From Acidobacteriota bacterium (GTDB lineage Bacteria > Acidobacteriota > JAAYUB01), in NCBI GenBank assembly GCA_029565065.1, contig JAKQOW010000017.1:124001-188000 (forward strand): a DNA stretch of 64,000 nucleotides. Direction: 5' to 3'. Shown here in pieces: positions 42,398 to 52,560 of this stretch (its first letter is position 1; each line of letters begins with the position of its first letter). The notes under the pieces were generated by a model. That model made no database searches. It was not told where the DNA came from and was given only the letters and a program-made list of their open reading frames with translations. A program made the position numbers and the translations under genes.

Positions 42398-43411
42398 TCA
42401 GGGGATCTGGACGCAGCGGATCTCCGACAGGGCCTTGACCCCGCGGTCCACGAAGAAGTCGGGTCCCGCGAACAGCGGGAACCGGCCGCCCTTGGCGTCC
42501 ACGCCGAGATCCCGGATCAGGAACTCGGCCCGGTCGCTGCGGTTGAACAGCTCGCTGTACGAGACAGTGCAGCGGTAGCCGTCGGCCGCGGCGAACACCA
42601 GGTAGCCGGCGCGCAGGCGTTCGGGCGTCGGCGGGAAGGCGGCCAGCAGGACGTCCTTGGCCGACTGGCCGCGGATCTCGCTCATGCCGTGGAAGCCCAT
42701 CCCATGTCCATAAGACACCGTTGGAAACGCGCGCTCGCCGGCCGCGGCGGACAGGCTCTCCAGCCGGCCCTTCTCCTGGCCGTCCGCCACGAGGCGGATG
42801 GCGGGGCTGTACAGCGGCTTCAGGTCACGGTTCACCGCGAAGCTGTGGGGGCAGGTGAGCACGGTGATCTTGACGGGCTGACCGATCTGCCGCGCGCACA
42901 CCATGTCGTCGGCGCAGACCAGGCGCGTGTCCGTCGGAACCGGCCAGCGGTCGTCGGCGTGCGACGGGATGACCGGCGACACCCGCACGGCGATGAGGCT
43001 GCGGTGTTGAACGTTGGTGTAAAAGATCTCGCCCCAGCTCAGGACCGCTTTCTCGCCCGCGGCATTCTCCACCACCACCAGCAGGTCGATCATGGGCCGG
43101 AACTCGGCTTCGTTTTTCTTGACCACCGTAACGTCGCGCAGGATATCGAACAGCGAGTAGCCGTCGTAGCGGTAGGCGCCCACGAACTCCCGCTGGCCGT
43201 CCTTCAGAACGGCCTCGCGCACCGTCACCGAGCGCACGGGCAGGCGGGACACGTCCACGGGGCCGGGCGTCGCCACGTCGCCGGCGATGACGAGGTCAGG
43301 TCCGGCCAGGGTGGTGGCCGCGGCATCGTCGAAGTAGTCGTTGTTCTCGCCTGCCGGTGTCCAACCGGCCATGAGCGCGAACAGGCTCAGCAGCATCAGG
43401 ATGTTTCGCAT
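42398..43411 (-). CDS. Exported protein with molybdopterin-oxidoreductase-like fold, function uncertain
   Basis: The protein has 337 residues, with GGGGAGAG before the ATG. The signal peptide is 'ILMLLSLFALMAGWTPAG'. The segments 'LVIAGDVATPGPVDVSRLPV' and 'YRYDGYSLFDILRDVTVVKK', with 'LLVVVENAAGEKAVLSWGEI', resemble the molybdopterin-binding domain of sulfite-oxidase-like proteins. The conserved Cys ligand is not certain ('VCADDMVCARQ', 'LTCPHSFA' are candidates), and the protein may be a non-enzymatic relative. It is expressed alone and ends at a strong terminator. Confidence 0.6.
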   Translation of the reverse strand: MRNILMLLSLFALMAGWTPAGENNDYFDDAAATTLAGPDLVIAGDVATPGPVDVSRLPVRSVTVREAVLKDGQREFVGAYRYDGYSLFDILRDVTVVKKNEAEFRPMIDLLVVVENAAGEKAVLSWGEIFYTNVQHRSLIAVRVSPVIPSHADDRWPVPTDTRLVCADDMVCARQIGQPVKITVLTCPHSFAVNRDLKPLYSPAIRLVADGQEKGRLESLSAAAGERAFPTVSYGHGMGFHGMSEIRGQSAKDVLLAAFPPTPERLRAGYLVFAAADGYRCTVSYSELFNRSDRAEFLIRDLGVDAKGGRFPLFAGPDFFVDRGVKALSEIRCVQIP

Positions 43412-43483
43412 GGTATCTCTCCCCAGAAGTGGATTGTCGGTTTCTCCATCTGGACGGACGGGCCGCGCCGGGATCGATCCGGT

Positions 43484-44098
43484 TCACGCGTCCGATCGCA
43501 ACCACTCCGCCAGCTTTGCTTGCAGCGCCGCCAGGGCGCGGCCGCGGTGGCTCAAGGCGTTCTTCTCCGCCGGCGGCAGCTCGGCGAAGGTGCGCCCGGT
43601 CTCCGTCACCAGGAACACAGGGTCGTAGCCGAAGCCGCCTGTCCCCCGCGGGGCCTCGAGGATCCGGCCCTCGCAGCTCCCCTCGGCGGCCACCACCTCC
43701 CGCCCATCCGCCACCAGCGACACGGCGCAGCGGAAACGGGCGGTGCGGCGCTCGGGCGGCACGCCGGCCAGCTCCGCCAGCAGCTTGTCAATGCGCTGGG
43801 CGTCGGTGGCCCCGGGGCCGGCGTAGCGGGCGGAGCGCACGCCCGGCGCGCCGCCGAGGGCGTCCACCTCCAGCCCGGAATCGTCGCCCAGCGTGGGCCA
43901 ACCGGTGATCCGGCTGTAGAACGCCGCCTTGGCGCGGGCGCCCGCGGCAAAGGAAGCATCTCCTTCCTCGAACAGCGGCACCCATGGCACCGCTTCCAGG
44001 CCGGCGACCCGCACGCCCAGGTCGCCGAGGATCTCGGCGATCTCCCGGGCCTTGCCGGGATTGGTGGTGGCCACGAGCAGATGGTCGATCGGCGGCAT
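43484..44098 (-). CDS. rdgB: Non-canonical purine NTP pyrophosphatase (RdgB/HAM1)
   Basis: The protein has 204 residues from the ATG at 44096-44098, with GGAGA seven bases upstream. It hydrolyses dITP, dXTP and XTP to monophosphates and so keeps deaminated purines out of nucleic acids. Signatures are 'LLVATTNPGKAREIAEIL', 'AKAAFYSRITGWPTLGDDSG', 'GLEVDALGGAPGVRSARYAG' and 'GTGGFGYDPVFLV'. It is the last gene of the amidase-gerMN-murI-rph-rdgB operon. In Bacillus the homologous pair rph-rdgB is also adjacent. Confidence 0.95.
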   Translation of the reverse strand: MPPIDHLLVATTNPGKAREIAEILGDLGVRVAGLEAVPWVPLFEEGDASFAAGARAKAAFYSRITGWPTLGDDSGLEVDALGGAPGVRSARYAGPGATDAQRIDKLLAELAGVPPERRTARFRCAVSLVADGREVVAAEGSCEGRILEAPRGTGGFGYDPVFLVTETGRTFAELPPAEKNALSHRGRALAALQAKLAEWLRSDA

Positions 44099-44138
44099 GC
44101 GGTTTCTCCGTGGGGTGGGCGGCAAGCGCCCGTGTTGG

Positions 44139-44891
44139 TCAGCTCCGGTAATGCGGGAGCAGGCGTTCCATGTCCAGCTTGCCGGTTTCCAGCGTCCGGC
44201 GCTGCAGCTCGATGATCTCCTCGATGCCCATCCGGGCGATCTCCAGCATCTCGTAGAGCTGCTCGTTGGTGAACGGCGTCTTCTCGGCGGTGCCCTGGAT
44301 CTCCACCAGCCGGCCGTCGCCTGTGGCGACGACGTTGAGGTCCACGTCGGCGGCGGCATCCTCCACGTATTCCAGGTCCAGCAGCGTGACGCCGCCGACG
44401 AGGCCCACGCTGGTGGCGGCCACATAGTCCTTCAACGGGCTGCCGGCGACGGTCTTGTTCTTCATGAGCCGTTCCACCGCCAGCGCCACCGCGACGAAAC
44501 CGCCGTTGATGGCGGTGGTGCGGGTGCCGCCGTCGGCCTGGATGACGTCGCAGTCCACCTGGATGGTGCGCTCGCCCAGCCGCGGCAGGTCCAGGACGGC
44601 GCGGAGCGAGCGGCCGATGAGCCGCTGGATCTCCTGGGTGCGCCCCGAGAGCTGGGCCCGCTCGCGGGGCGTGCGGGACTGCGTGGCGCGGGGCAGCATG
44701 GCGTACTCGGCGGTGAGCCAGCCGGTGCCGCTACCCCGCAAGAACGGCGGGACCTTCTCGTCGATGCTGGCCGTGCAGACCACCCGGGTGGCGCCGCAGG
44801 TCACGTACACCGAACCTTCCGCGTGACTCAGGAAGTTGGGCTCGAATCGGATGGGCCTCAGCGCGTAGTCACCGCGTCCGCTGCGGGGCAT
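44139..44891 (-). CDS. rph: Ribonuclease PH
   Basis: The protein has 250 residues, slightly longer than usual. It is a phosphorolytic 3'-5' exonuclease that trims tRNA 3' ends. It shows '[18 protein letters not shown]', '[20 protein letters not shown]', '[20 protein letters not shown]', '[20 protein letters not shown]' and '[20 protein letters not shown]', all typical. It starts five bases after the murI stop, so the genes are read together. Confidence 0.96.
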   Translation of the reverse strand: MPRSGRGDYALRPIRFEPNFLSHAEGSVYVTCGATRVVCTASIDEKVPPFLRGSGTGWLTAEYAMLPRATQSRTPRERAQLSGRTQEIQRLIGRSLRAVLDLPRLGERTIQVDCDVIQADGGTRTTAINGGFVAVALAVERLMKNKTVAGSPLKDYVAATSVGLVGGVTLLDLEYVEDAAADVDLNVVATGDGRLVEIQGTAEKTPFTNEQLYEMLEIARMGIEEIIELQRRTLETGKLDMERLLPHYRS

Positions 44892-44895
44892 GGCC

Positions 44896-45726
44896 TCAGC
44901 CCTCCCGCCGCGGAGCGACGCCCAGGTCCACCAGGCGGATGTTGTCCAGCTCCCGCGCCAGGAAGATCTCGGCCACGCGCTGGAACCGCGGGATGGAGTC
45001 GGTGACGTAGAAATCGTCCGCGGCGGACCCGCCGGCCTCGGGGCGCCGCTCCAGGCTCAGCGCGGTGAGAAGGCTGCTGATCTCGCCGGCCAGCGCCGCG
45101 GCCGAGTCGACCAGTTGGACGTCCGGCCCCAGGGTGGCGGCGATCACTCCCTTGAGCAGGGGGTAATGGGTGCAGCCCAGAATGAGCGTGTCCACGCCCT
45201 GGGCGCGGAGCGGCTCCAGGTACAGGCGGGCGACTTCCCGCGTCACGGGGTGGTCCAGCCAGCCCTCCTCCACCAGGGGCACGAAGAGCGGGCAAGCACC
45301 GGCGTACACCTCGGTTTGCGGACCCAGCTCCCGCAGCAGATTCTGGTAACTGGCGCTGCCCACCGTGGATTCGGTGGCGATCACGCCCACCCGGGCCTTG
45401 CGGGTCAGCGCCAGCGCCCGGCGGACGCCGCTGGCGATCACGCCGACGATGGGCATGTCAAACCGGTCCACCAGCGCGTCGAGGGCGAATGACGAGGCCG
45501 TGTTGCACGCCACCACCAGCATCTTCACCCCGAGCGAGACCAGGAATTCGGCGTTCTGGAGCGAGTACTTGACGACCGTCTCGGCGGACTTGCTGCCATA
45601 GGGCAGCCGGGCGGTGTCGCCCAGGTAGATGAACCGCTCGTGCGGCAGCCGCGTCTTGAGTTCCCGATACACCGTCAGGCCGCCGATGCCCGAGTCGAAG
45701 ATAGCGATGGGCTTGTTCTGCTTCAT
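44896..45726 (-). CDS. murI: Glutamate racemase
   Basis: The protein has 276 residues. It makes D-glutamate for peptidoglycan. The two catalytic Cys motifs are intact ('VVACNTASS' and '[11 protein letters not shown]'), with the N-terminal '[20 protein letters not shown]' and '[15 protein letters not shown]'. Its ATG overlaps the upstream GerMN gene stop by four bases. The amidase two genes upstream also acts on peptidoglycan, so the operon head is cell-wall related. Confidence 0.97.
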   Translation of the reverse strand: MKQNKPIAIFDSGIGGLTVYRELKTRLPHERFIYLGDTARLPYGSKSAETVVKYSLQNAEFLVSLGVKMLVVACNTASSFALDALVDRFDMPIVGVIASGVRRALALTRKARVGVIATESTVGSASYQNLLRELGPQTEVYAGACPLFVPLVEEGWLDHPVTREVARLYLEPLRAQGVDTLILGCTHYPLLKGVIAATLGPDVQLVDSAAALAGEISSLLTALSLERRPEAGGSAADDFYVTDSIPRFQRVAEIFLARELDNIRLVDLGVAPRREG

Positions 45727-46373
45727 TCGAGGTTCTCCTCCTGGATGAGCGCGTCCCGACCCGATGCGCCGACGACGAATTCAGGCGCGGCGCCGAATGA
45801 CCGGTCCAGGGCCAGGTGTCCGGACAGGGTGCTGCGCTCAGAGCCGTCCACCAGGATCCGCACGCCGTCGACGCCGGGCACGTTATCCACCACCGAATTG
45901 ACGATGGAATAGACGGTGGCCATTTCCCCCAGGACGCCGCCGGGGTGGCGGACGGCGATCTCGCGGGAAAAATCGATTACCGCCAGATTGTTGGCGACGA
46001 ACACCTGGCGGACGATGGTCCCCTTGGGGATGGTGGGTCCGCCGCCCTGGGTCGGGCCGGCGATGAGCGCGTCGAGGATGCGGCGGATGAGATACTCCTT
46101 GCGGATGGACTGGGGGATCGTCCGGACCTCGGGGGTGAGCAGGGCCAGCGTCCCCGCCGACGGCGCCGGCGCGCGGAAGTACAACTTGATCTGCAGCTCG
46201 CCCTGGGTGACGTCGTCCGGGGCGGCGCCCGGCGTCATCGTTTCCGCCGCCGCGTCCGCTTCCTGGCGTTCGGCGGCCTGCTTGGCCAGCTCCGACCGGT
46301 AAAGGATCCATACCCCGGCCAGGGACAGGACCAGCGCCACCGCCAGGGCGATGAGCAGCACCTTCCGTGTCAT
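45723..46373 (-). CDS. GerMN-domain membrane-anchored protein
   Basis: The protein has 216 residues. A single N-terminal anchor ('VLLIALAVALVLSLAGVWIL') precedes a linker and a GerMN domain ('LQIKLYFRAPAPSAGTLALL', 'LIRRILDALIAGPTQGG', 'FVANNLAVIDFSREIAVRHP', 'GVRILVDGSERSTLSGHLAL'). GerMN is thought to act at the cell surface, and GerM in Bacillus contributes to peptidoglycan synthesis during sporulation and germination. Nothing here suggests sporulation. Its start and stop each overlap the neighbours (ATGA), showing tight coupling. Confidence 0.9.
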   Translation of the reverse strand: MTRKVLLIALAVALVLSLAGVWILYRSELAKQAAERQEADAAAETMTPGAAPDDVTQGELQIKLYFRAPAPSAGTLALLTPEVRTIPQSIRKEYLIRRILDALIAGPTQGGGPTIPKGTIVRQVFVANNLAVIDFSREIAVRHPGGVLGEMATVYSIVNSVVDNVPGVDGVRILVDGSERSTLSGHLALDRSFGAAPEFVVGASGRDALIQEENLE

Positions 46374-47158
46374 GGCGTCTCCCGGATCGGCTCGCTTGCC
46401 TTGAGGAATTCGGCGACCGCCTGTCGGAGCACCTGAGCCAGCGCGGCCCGGTGGCCGGCGTCGTCGAGGCGCCGCTCGTCAGCGGGATTGGACAGGTGCC
46501 CGGCCTCCAGCAGCACGGCGGGGCAATTGACGGTCGCCAGCAATTTCAGCGGACCGCCCAGCGGCGCCCCGCTGGACCGGGCGTAGAACTCGTTGAGCCG
46601 GCGCTGGAGGATGCCCGCCATTTCCTTGCTGGCGGGAACCCACTGGAATTGGGCCAGATTCCAGGGGAGCACGCGGAGCTCGCGCCCGCCGAGCGGGGTT
46701 TTCAGGTAATGGTACGTGTCGGCCTGGTCGGCGTCCGGCTGAAAATAGTAAATCAGGAAACCGTCCGACGACTCTTGGGGGGCGTGGGCGCAGTGGAGGC
46801 TGAGGAACAGATCCGCCCGCAGTCGGTTGACGTGGATGGCCCGCTCCTCGAGCGCCAGCCGCTGGTCGCCCTCGCGGGTGAGCACGACCTGGAGCTGTTT
46901 GTCCTGGCTCAGTTCCGTTTGGAGCGCCTTGGCCAGGATCAGGTTGACGTCTTTTTCGAAGGTGCCGGCCGTTGAGCGCGCCCCGTTGTCGTCACCGCCG
47001 TGGCCGGGATCGATGATGATCACCTTGCGATCGGCTGCCTGTCCGAACACCGCGACCGCGGCCAGCCATGCCGCCGCCACGACCGCCAGGTGGCGGAGCG
47101 ACGGGCTGGCGGGGTGCACTGCGGGGGCCGCCAGACGGGCGACCGGTGTGGATGGCAT
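46370..47158 (-). CDS. N-acetylmuramoyl-L-alanine amidase (Amidase_3)
   Basis: The protein has 262 residues, with GAAGGAG before the ATG. It cleaves stem peptides from peptidoglycan glycan strands in the periplasm. After a signal peptide ('VVAAAWLAAVAVFGQA') come the zinc-site motifs 'IIIDPGHGGDDNGA', 'FEKDVNLILAKAL', 'LFLSLHCAHAPQESSDGF' and the catalytic Glu in 'AVLLEAGHLSNPADERRL'. No AMIN targeting domain is present. It is the first gene of the five-gene operon behind a consensus promoter. Confidence 0.93.
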   Translation of the reverse strand: MPSTPVARLAAPAVHPASPSLRHLAVVAAAWLAAVAVFGQAADRKVIIIDPGHGGDDNGARSTAGTFEKDVNLILAKALQTELSQDKQLQVVLTREGDQRLALEERAIHVNRLRADLFLSLHCAHAPQESSDGFLIYYFQPDADQADTYHYLKTPLGGRELRVLPWNLAQFQWVPASKEMAGILQRRLNEFYARSSGAPLGGPLKLLATVNCPAVLLEAGHLSNPADERRLDDAGHRAALAQVLRQAVAEFLKASEPIRETP

Positions 47159-47184
47159 GCGGGTCTCCTTCCGGGCAAAGGCGG

Positions 47185-47214
47185 ATTATAGCGGCTACCG
47201 GGCGGGGGTGTCAA
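47185..47214 (-). promoter_or_regulatory. Consensus sigma-70 promoter of the amidase-gerMN-murI-rph-rdgB operon
   Basis: On the minus strand TTGACA (47209-47214) and TATAAT (47185-47190) are both perfect, with an 18-base spacer. They lie about 30 bases upstream of the amidase start. This is the best promoter in the window. Confidence 0.92.
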
Positions 47215-47245
47215 CGCTGCCCCGCTTCCGCCACTCCGGAGACTC

Positions 47246-47275
47246 TTGACGCGCTTCATCCGTTCCATGTAAAGT
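47246..47275 (+). promoter_or_regulatory. Candidate promoter for the lipoprotein-S9 peptidase pair
   Basis: TTGACG (47246-47251) and TAAAGT (47270-47275) are 18 bases apart. They are divergent from the consensus promoter of the amidase operon and lie about 80 bases before the lipoprotein start. Confidence 0.6.
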
Positions 47276-47355
47276 GCGTTCAGGCGCACCGCCAACAACT
47301 GATGCCGGCGGGGACAACCCGTTATCTAATTAATGAGTCTATACGGGAGGAGATC

Positions 47356-48042
47356 ATGATCCAGATGCAATGGACGATCCGGCTGATTCTGGCCGGACTG
47401 GCCCTGATCGGGCTGCTCGTGATGATGGGTTGCGGGATGTGCTCCCGGAAACCCGACGCCGATCAGGCGGCGCAGAAGGGCGAGGAAGCCGGGGAAGCAG
47501 CGCAGCCGGGACTGCAGCAGATGGGTGATGCGCTGTCCAAGATGAAAGAAGCGATGGAGGGCAAGGGCGAGCCGGTGGAGCCGGTGGATCACCAGGCGCT
47601 CAAGGCGCTGTTGCCCGAGACGGCCGCCGATCTGGCGCGTGAATCAACCGAAGGCGAAAAGTCAGGCGCCATGGGGGTCAAGGTGTCCATGGCCCGCGCC
47701 CACTATGCGAATGAGGAATCCAGTCTGGACATCGAGATCACGGATATGGGCACGGCTTCGGGATTGACCGCCATGGCATCGGCCGCCTGGACCCTGGTCG
47801 ACATTGACAAGGAATCCGCCGATGGTTACGAGCGGACCATGACCTACCGCGGCCACCGGGCGTTCGAAAAATTCGACTCCCAGTCCCAGCGGGGCGAGAT
47901 GCATGTGCTGGTCGCCAAGCGGTTCATCGTCAACATCCAAGGTTCCAATCTGCCCATGGATCGGATCAAGTCCGCGCTGGGCGAGGTGGACCTCGGCCAG
48001 CTCGCCACCCTCGCGAAGGAAGCCGCGGAGTCCGCCCAATGA
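47356..48042 (+). CDS. Putative lipoprotein of unknown function
   Basis: The protein has 228 residues, with GGGAGGAG upstream. The N-terminus 'LILAGLALIGLLVMMGCG' is a lipoprotein-like signal with Cys26. Residues 30-80 are charged and probably disordered or helical ('QKGEEAGEAAQPGLQQMGDA'). The rest is an alpha/beta domain ('VKVSMARAHYANEESSLDIE', 'AKRFIVNIQGSNLPMDRI'). I recognise no family. The S9 peptidase start overlaps its stop by four bases, so the two proteins are made together. Confidence 0.75.
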   Translation: MIQMQWTIRLILAGLALIGLLVMMGCGMCSRKPDADQAAQKGEEAGEAAQPGLQQMGDALSKMKEAMEGKGEPVEPVDHQALKALLPETAADLARESTEGEKSGAMGVKVSMARAHYANEESSLDIEITDMGTASGLTAMASAAWTLVDIDKESADGYERTMTYRGHRAFEKFDSQSQRGEMHVLVAKRFIVNIQGSNLPMDRIKSALGEVDLGQLATLAKEAAESAQ

Positions 48043-50129
48043 GGTCTACCCGGCTCTTTGGCCGACGCCTGACCGTCATCGCGCTCGGCCTGCTCCTGTC
48101 CGGCTTGACCGTCGGCGCACCCGTCGCGCCGGCGGTCCTGTCGCCCGACGACGTGGGCCGCCTCCGGTCCGTGACCGAAGCCCGGATCAGTCCCGACGGC
48201 AAGTGGATTGCCGCGGTGGTCAGCTGCCAGCGTGAGGCCGGCGATGCGCCCGGCGGCAACTACGCCGAGCTGCATGTCTGGTCCGTGGCGACGGGTCAGG
48301 CGCGCCCCTTCGTCACCGGTCAGGTGGCGGTCAGCGCGCCGGAGTGGTCGCCCGACGGCCGCCTCATCGCGTTCCTGCTCAAACGGGGTGGCGACGCCAA
48401 GACCCAGGTCTGGACGATTCCCGCCGACGGGGGTGAGGCCGCGCCGGCCACACAGTCGGCCACCGACGTCCTCGCCTTCCGCTGGCATCCGGACGGCTCC
48501 CGGCTGGCCTACGTCGCCCAGCCGGCCCCGTCGGCCCGCGAGCAGGAACTGGAAAAGAAAGGCTACAACTTCATCTACTTCGAGGAGAACCTGAGGCCGC
48601 GCGCCCTCCACCTCGTCGGCCTGCCCGCAGGCGGCGTGTTCCCGGAACCCGTCCTCCTAGTCGGCGACCTCAGCGTCTGGGATTTCTGCTTCAGCCCGGA
48701 CGGCGCACGGATCGCCCTGTCGGCCGCCGAGCGCAACCTGGTGGACCACGAGTACATGTTCCAGAAGATTTACCTGCTCGAGCTGGCCGGACGCACGTTG
48801 ACACCGTGGGTGGATCCCGACGGGAAACTGGGCTCTCTGGCCTTCAGTCCCGACGGCGCCAAACTGGCCTACACGGCCGCGATCGAACGGAAGGATCACG
48901 CCGTGAGCCAGGTGTTCGTCGTGGCGGCGGACGCGCGCACGCCGCGCAACCTCACCCCGCCCGCCTTCGCCGGACATGCGGTGTGGGCGGGCTGGCAGGA
49001 TGCCGACACCGTGCTCTATCTCGCCGGTGAAGGCGTCCGCCAGACGTTGAGCGCCGTCGCCTGGCGCGGCGGCGAGCGTCGGATGCTCCTGGACGGTGCG
49101 GCGTACGGTCTGGCGTTCGGCGTGCCGCATGCCGCGCGGGACGGGCGGGTGATGGCGTTGACCGGCCACACCGCCGCGTATCCGCCGGAGCTCTTCGTCT
49201 GGACCGGCGCCGGCGAACCGCGCCGCCTGTCCCACTCCAATCCCTGGCTGTCGGAACGCGCCCTGGGCCGGCAGGAGGTCATCCGCTACGCCGCCCGCGA
49301 CGGGCGCTCCATCGAAGGCCTGCTGGTCCATCCGACCGCAGTGGAGCCGGGTCGGAAGCCGCCGCTGGTGGTGGTCGTCCACGGCGGCCCCGAGGCGCAC
49401 TATTCCGACGGCTGGCTCACCCGGTACTCCGAGCCGGTGCAGGTTCTGGCCGGCACGGGTTATCTGGTCTTCCTGCCCAACTATCGCGCCAGCACCGGTT
49501 ACGGTGTCGCGTTCGCCGCGGAGGGCTACGGCGATCCAGCGGGCAAGGAATTCGACGACATCGCCGACGGGATCGATTACCTGGTCGGCCGGGACCTGGC
49601 CGATGCCGGCCGCGTGGGCCTGATCGGCGGCTCGTACGGCGGCTACGCCGCGGCGTGGTTCGCCACGTACTACACCCGGTACGTTCGGGCGGTGTGCATG
49701 TTCGTCGGCATCAGCGACCTGGTCAGCAAGCGGGGCACCACCGACATTCCGTACGAGGAACTCCACGTCCACTCCGGCAAGCCGCTGGAGCAGATGTGGG
49801 ATCTGGCCCTCCAGCGCAGCCCGCTCTACCACGCCGAGAAGAGCCGCTCGGCCGTGCTCATCCTGGGCGGAGCACAGGATCCCCGCGTCCACCCGAGCCA
49901 GAGCCTCGAGTTTTACCGCCAGCTCAAGATGACCGGCCACCCGGCCGTCCGGCTGGTGCAGTATCCCGGTGAGGGGCACGGCAACCGGAGGCAGCCGGGC
50001 CGGATCGACTCGCTGCACCGCCAATTGCAGTGGCTGGACTGGTACGTGCGCGACCTCCGGCCGCTGGACGGGCCGCTGCCGCCGCTGGACCTGAGCGACC
50101 GGTACGGCCTGACCCTGCCGAACCGTTGA
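48039..50129 (+). CDS. Exported S9 family prolyl oligopeptidase-like peptidase
   Basis: The protein has 696 residues. The signal peptide is 'LTVIALGLLLSGLTVGAPVA'. A beta-propeller follows ('EARISPDGKWIAAVV', 'EWSPDGRLIAFLL', 'AFSPDGAKLAYTAA'), and then an alpha/beta hydrolase domain with a complete triad: Ser in 'GLIGGSYGGYAAAW', Asp in 'GGAQDPRVHPSQS', His in 'YPGEGHGNRR'. It probably removes dipeptides or cleaves short peptides in the periplasm. It is coupled to the upstream lipoprotein and is followed by a terminator. Confidence 0.93.
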   Translation: MRSTRLFGRRLTVIALGLLLSGLTVGAPVAPAVLSPDDVGRLRSVTEARISPDGKWIAAVVSCQREAGDAPGGNYAELHVWSVATGQARPFVTGQVAVSAPEWSPDGRLIAFLLKRGGDAKTQVWTIPADGGEAAPATQSATDVLAFRWHPDGSRLAYVAQPAPSAREQELEKKGYNFIYFEENLRPRALHLVGLPAGGVFPEPVLLVGDLSVWDFCFSPDGARIALSAAERNLVDHEYMFQKIYLLELAGRTLTPWVDPDGKLGSLAFSPDGAKLAYTAAIERKDHAVSQVFVVAADARTPRNLTPPAFAGHAVWAGWQDADTVLYLAGEGVRQTLSAVAWRGGERRMLLDGAAYGLAFGVPHAARDGRVMALTGHTAAYPPELFVWTGAGEPRRLSHSNPWLSERALGRQEVIRYAARDGRSIEGLLVHPTAVEPGRKPPLVVVVHGGPEAHYSDGWLTRYSEPVQVLAGTGYLVFLPNYRASTGYGVAFAAEGYGDPAGKEFDDIADGIDYLVGRDLADAGRVGLIGGSYGGYAAAWFATYYTRYVRAVCMFVGISDLVSKRGTTDIPYEELHVHSGKPLEQMWDLALQRSPLYHAEKSRSAVLILGGAQDPRVHPSQSLEFYRQLKMTGHPAVRLVQYPGEGHGNRRQPGRIDSLHRQLQWLDWYVRDLRPLDGPLPPLDLSDRYGLTLPNR

Positions 50130-50201
50130 GGCCGGTTCTTTTTCAATTAATCGCTTGCCAAAGGGTGGGCGATTGCGATAGCATCCAGTTTTTCGAGCGG
50201 C

Positions 50202-50236
50202 GAACCCCGATGCGTTCGGGGTTCTTCTTTGATTTT
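50202..50236 (+). terminator. Intrinsic terminator after the S9 peptidase
   Basis: An 8-bp stem GAACCCCG (50202-50209) pairs with CGGGGTTC (50217-50224) across a 7-base loop. TTCTTTGATTTTT follows. It isolates the peptidase from the tRNA-tuf transcript. Confidence 0.75.
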
Positions 50237-50240
50237 TCGC

Positions 50241-50269
50241 TTGACGCGGGCCGCCGCCTGTGTTAGTTT
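50241..50269 (+). promoter_or_regulatory. Promoter of the tRNA-tuf operon
   Basis: TTGACG (50241-50246) and TAGTTT (50264-50269) are 17 bases apart, directly after the terminator and about 15 bases before the first tRNA. Confidence 0.65.
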
Positions 50270-50283
50270 AAGCGACTCGCGAC

Positions 50284-50359
50284 GCTGGCGTAGCTCAACC
50301 GGTAGAGCAGCTGATTTGTAATCAGCGGGTTGGGGGTTCAAGTCCTCTCGCCAGCTCCA
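50284..50359 (+). tRNA. tRNA-Thr (TGT)
   Basis: A complete cloverleaf: the acceptor GCTGGCG pairs with CGCCAGC, the anticodon stem is CTGAT/ATCAG with loop anticodon TGT, and the T loop is TTCAAGT. The 3' CCA is encoded. It is the first of four tRNAs before tuf. Confidence 0.97.
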
Positions 50360-50392
50360 CAGACAGCATAGTTATTTGCACCTGCAATAGAC

Positions 50393-50480
50393 GGAGAGGT
50401 GGTCGAGCGGTCAATGGCAGCGGGCTGTAAACCCGCCGGACTTAGGTCCTACGGAGGTTCAAATCCTCCCCTCTCCACCA
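50393..50480 (+). tRNA. tRNA-Tyr (GTA)
   Basis: A class II tRNA with a long variable arm. The acceptor GGAGAGG pairs with CCTCTCC, the anticodon loop is CTGTAAA (GTA), and the CCA is encoded. Confidence 0.97.
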
Positions 50481-50574
50481 TGATTTTGAGGCGAGGTTCA
50501 GGCTTCAGAGGGAGAACGCCCCCCAGTTGTTCGCATACAGACCTCGGGCTGAATCGAGTCTTGACGCCTTGAAA

Positions 50575-50651
50575 GCGGGAGTAGCTCAGCTGGCTAGAGC
50601 ATCAGCCTTCCAAGCTGAGGGTCGCGGGTTCGAATCCCGTCTCCCGCTCCA
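50575..50651 (+). tRNA. tRNA-Gly (TCC)
   Basis: The acceptor GCGGGAG pairs with CTCCCGC, the anticodon loop is CTTCCAA (TCC), the T loop is TTCGAAT, and the CCA is encoded. Confidence 0.97.
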
Positions 50652-50681
50652 CTTTGCCTTCAAAATTTCGGTCGGCTCTGG

Positions 50682-50757
50682 GCCCACGTAGCTCAGTCGG
50701 TAGAGCACTTCCTTGGTAAGGAAGGGGTCACCAGTTCAATTCTGGTCGTGGGCTCCA
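50682..50757 (+). tRNA. tRNA-Thr (GGT)
   Basis: The acceptor GCCCACG pairs with CGTGGGC, the anticodon loop is TTGGTAA (GGT), and the CCA is encoded. It lies 56 bases before the tuf start. Confidence 0.97.
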
Positions 50758-50813
50758 TCTCTCTTCATTCGGAACATGGCATTTATTAATGATGATTTTG
50801 GAGGAGATCAGCA

Positions 50814-52004
<1,191 letters not shown>

Positions 52005-52032
52005 CCGGGCGCTTCCCGGCGGGGTTTGACCC

Positions 52033-52182
52033 ATGCGTGAACAAGTACAATTGCAGTGCAGCGAGTGCAAGAACAAGAACTACACGACGACGCGCGACAA
52101 GAAGAAGCATACCGAGAAATACGAGCTCAACAAGTATTGCCCCTTCTGTCGCCGGCACACGCCGCACAAGGAAGCCAAGTAG
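52033..52182 (+). CDS. rpmG: Ribosomal protein bL33
   Basis: The protein has 49 residues. The ATG at 52033 follows GGGG. It carries the four-Cys zinc-binding form: 'LQCSECKNKNYTTT' and 'NKYCPFCRRHTPHKEAK'. It belongs to the large ribosomal subunit near the E site. Its position between tuf and tRNA-Trp is common in bacteria. Confidence 0.96.
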   Translation: MREQVQLQCSECKNKNYTTTRDKKKHTEKYELNKYCPFCRRHTPHKEAK

Positions 52183-52200
52183 TCGGAGTTCGGAGCGTGC

Positions 52201-52277
52201 AGGCCAGTAGCTCTAATGGCTAGAGCGCCGGTCTCCAAAACCGGATGTTGGGGGTTCGAATCCCTCCTGGCCTGCCA
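52201..52277 (+). tRNA. tRNA-Trp (CCA)
   Basis: The acceptor AGGCCAG pairs with CTGGCCT, the anticodon loop is CTCCAAA (CCA), the T loop is TTCGAAT, and the 3' CCA is encoded. It lies between rpmG and secE, a widespread arrangement. Confidence 0.97.
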
Positions 52278-52308
52278 TTTATTCCTTTTGATAGCCGAGG
52301 AATAGCCT

Positions 52309-52557
52309 GTGACGAACATCATTGAAGCGGTCAAGCGTTTTTTCACCTCAGTCGTGGACACGTTCAAGCGGTTCTTCAGTTTCATCAGCGAGACGAAGTC
52401 GGAACTGAAGAAAGTCTCGTGGCCGGACCAGAAAGAGGTTTACAGCACCACGATCGTGGTCATTCTGACCTCGATCTTCTTCGGCTTCTACCTGTTTCTG
52501 GTGGATCTGGCCCTGCAACACGGGATCCACTACCTGAGCACACTCTTCCGGGAATGA
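52309..52557 (+). CDS. secE: Protein translocase subunit SecE
   Basis: The protein has 82 residues from a GTG start (52309) behind GAGGA. It is the short, single-helix form with an amphipathic N-terminal part ('[20 protein letters not shown]') and one membrane helix ('[20 protein letters not shown]'). It clamps the SecY channel. nusG starts three bases after its stop. Confidence 0.95.
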   Translation: MTNIIEAVKRFFTSVVDTFKRFFSFISETKSELKKVSWPDQKEVYSTTIVVILTSIFFGFYLFLVDLALQHGIHYLSTLFRE

Positions 52558-52560
52558 TCC

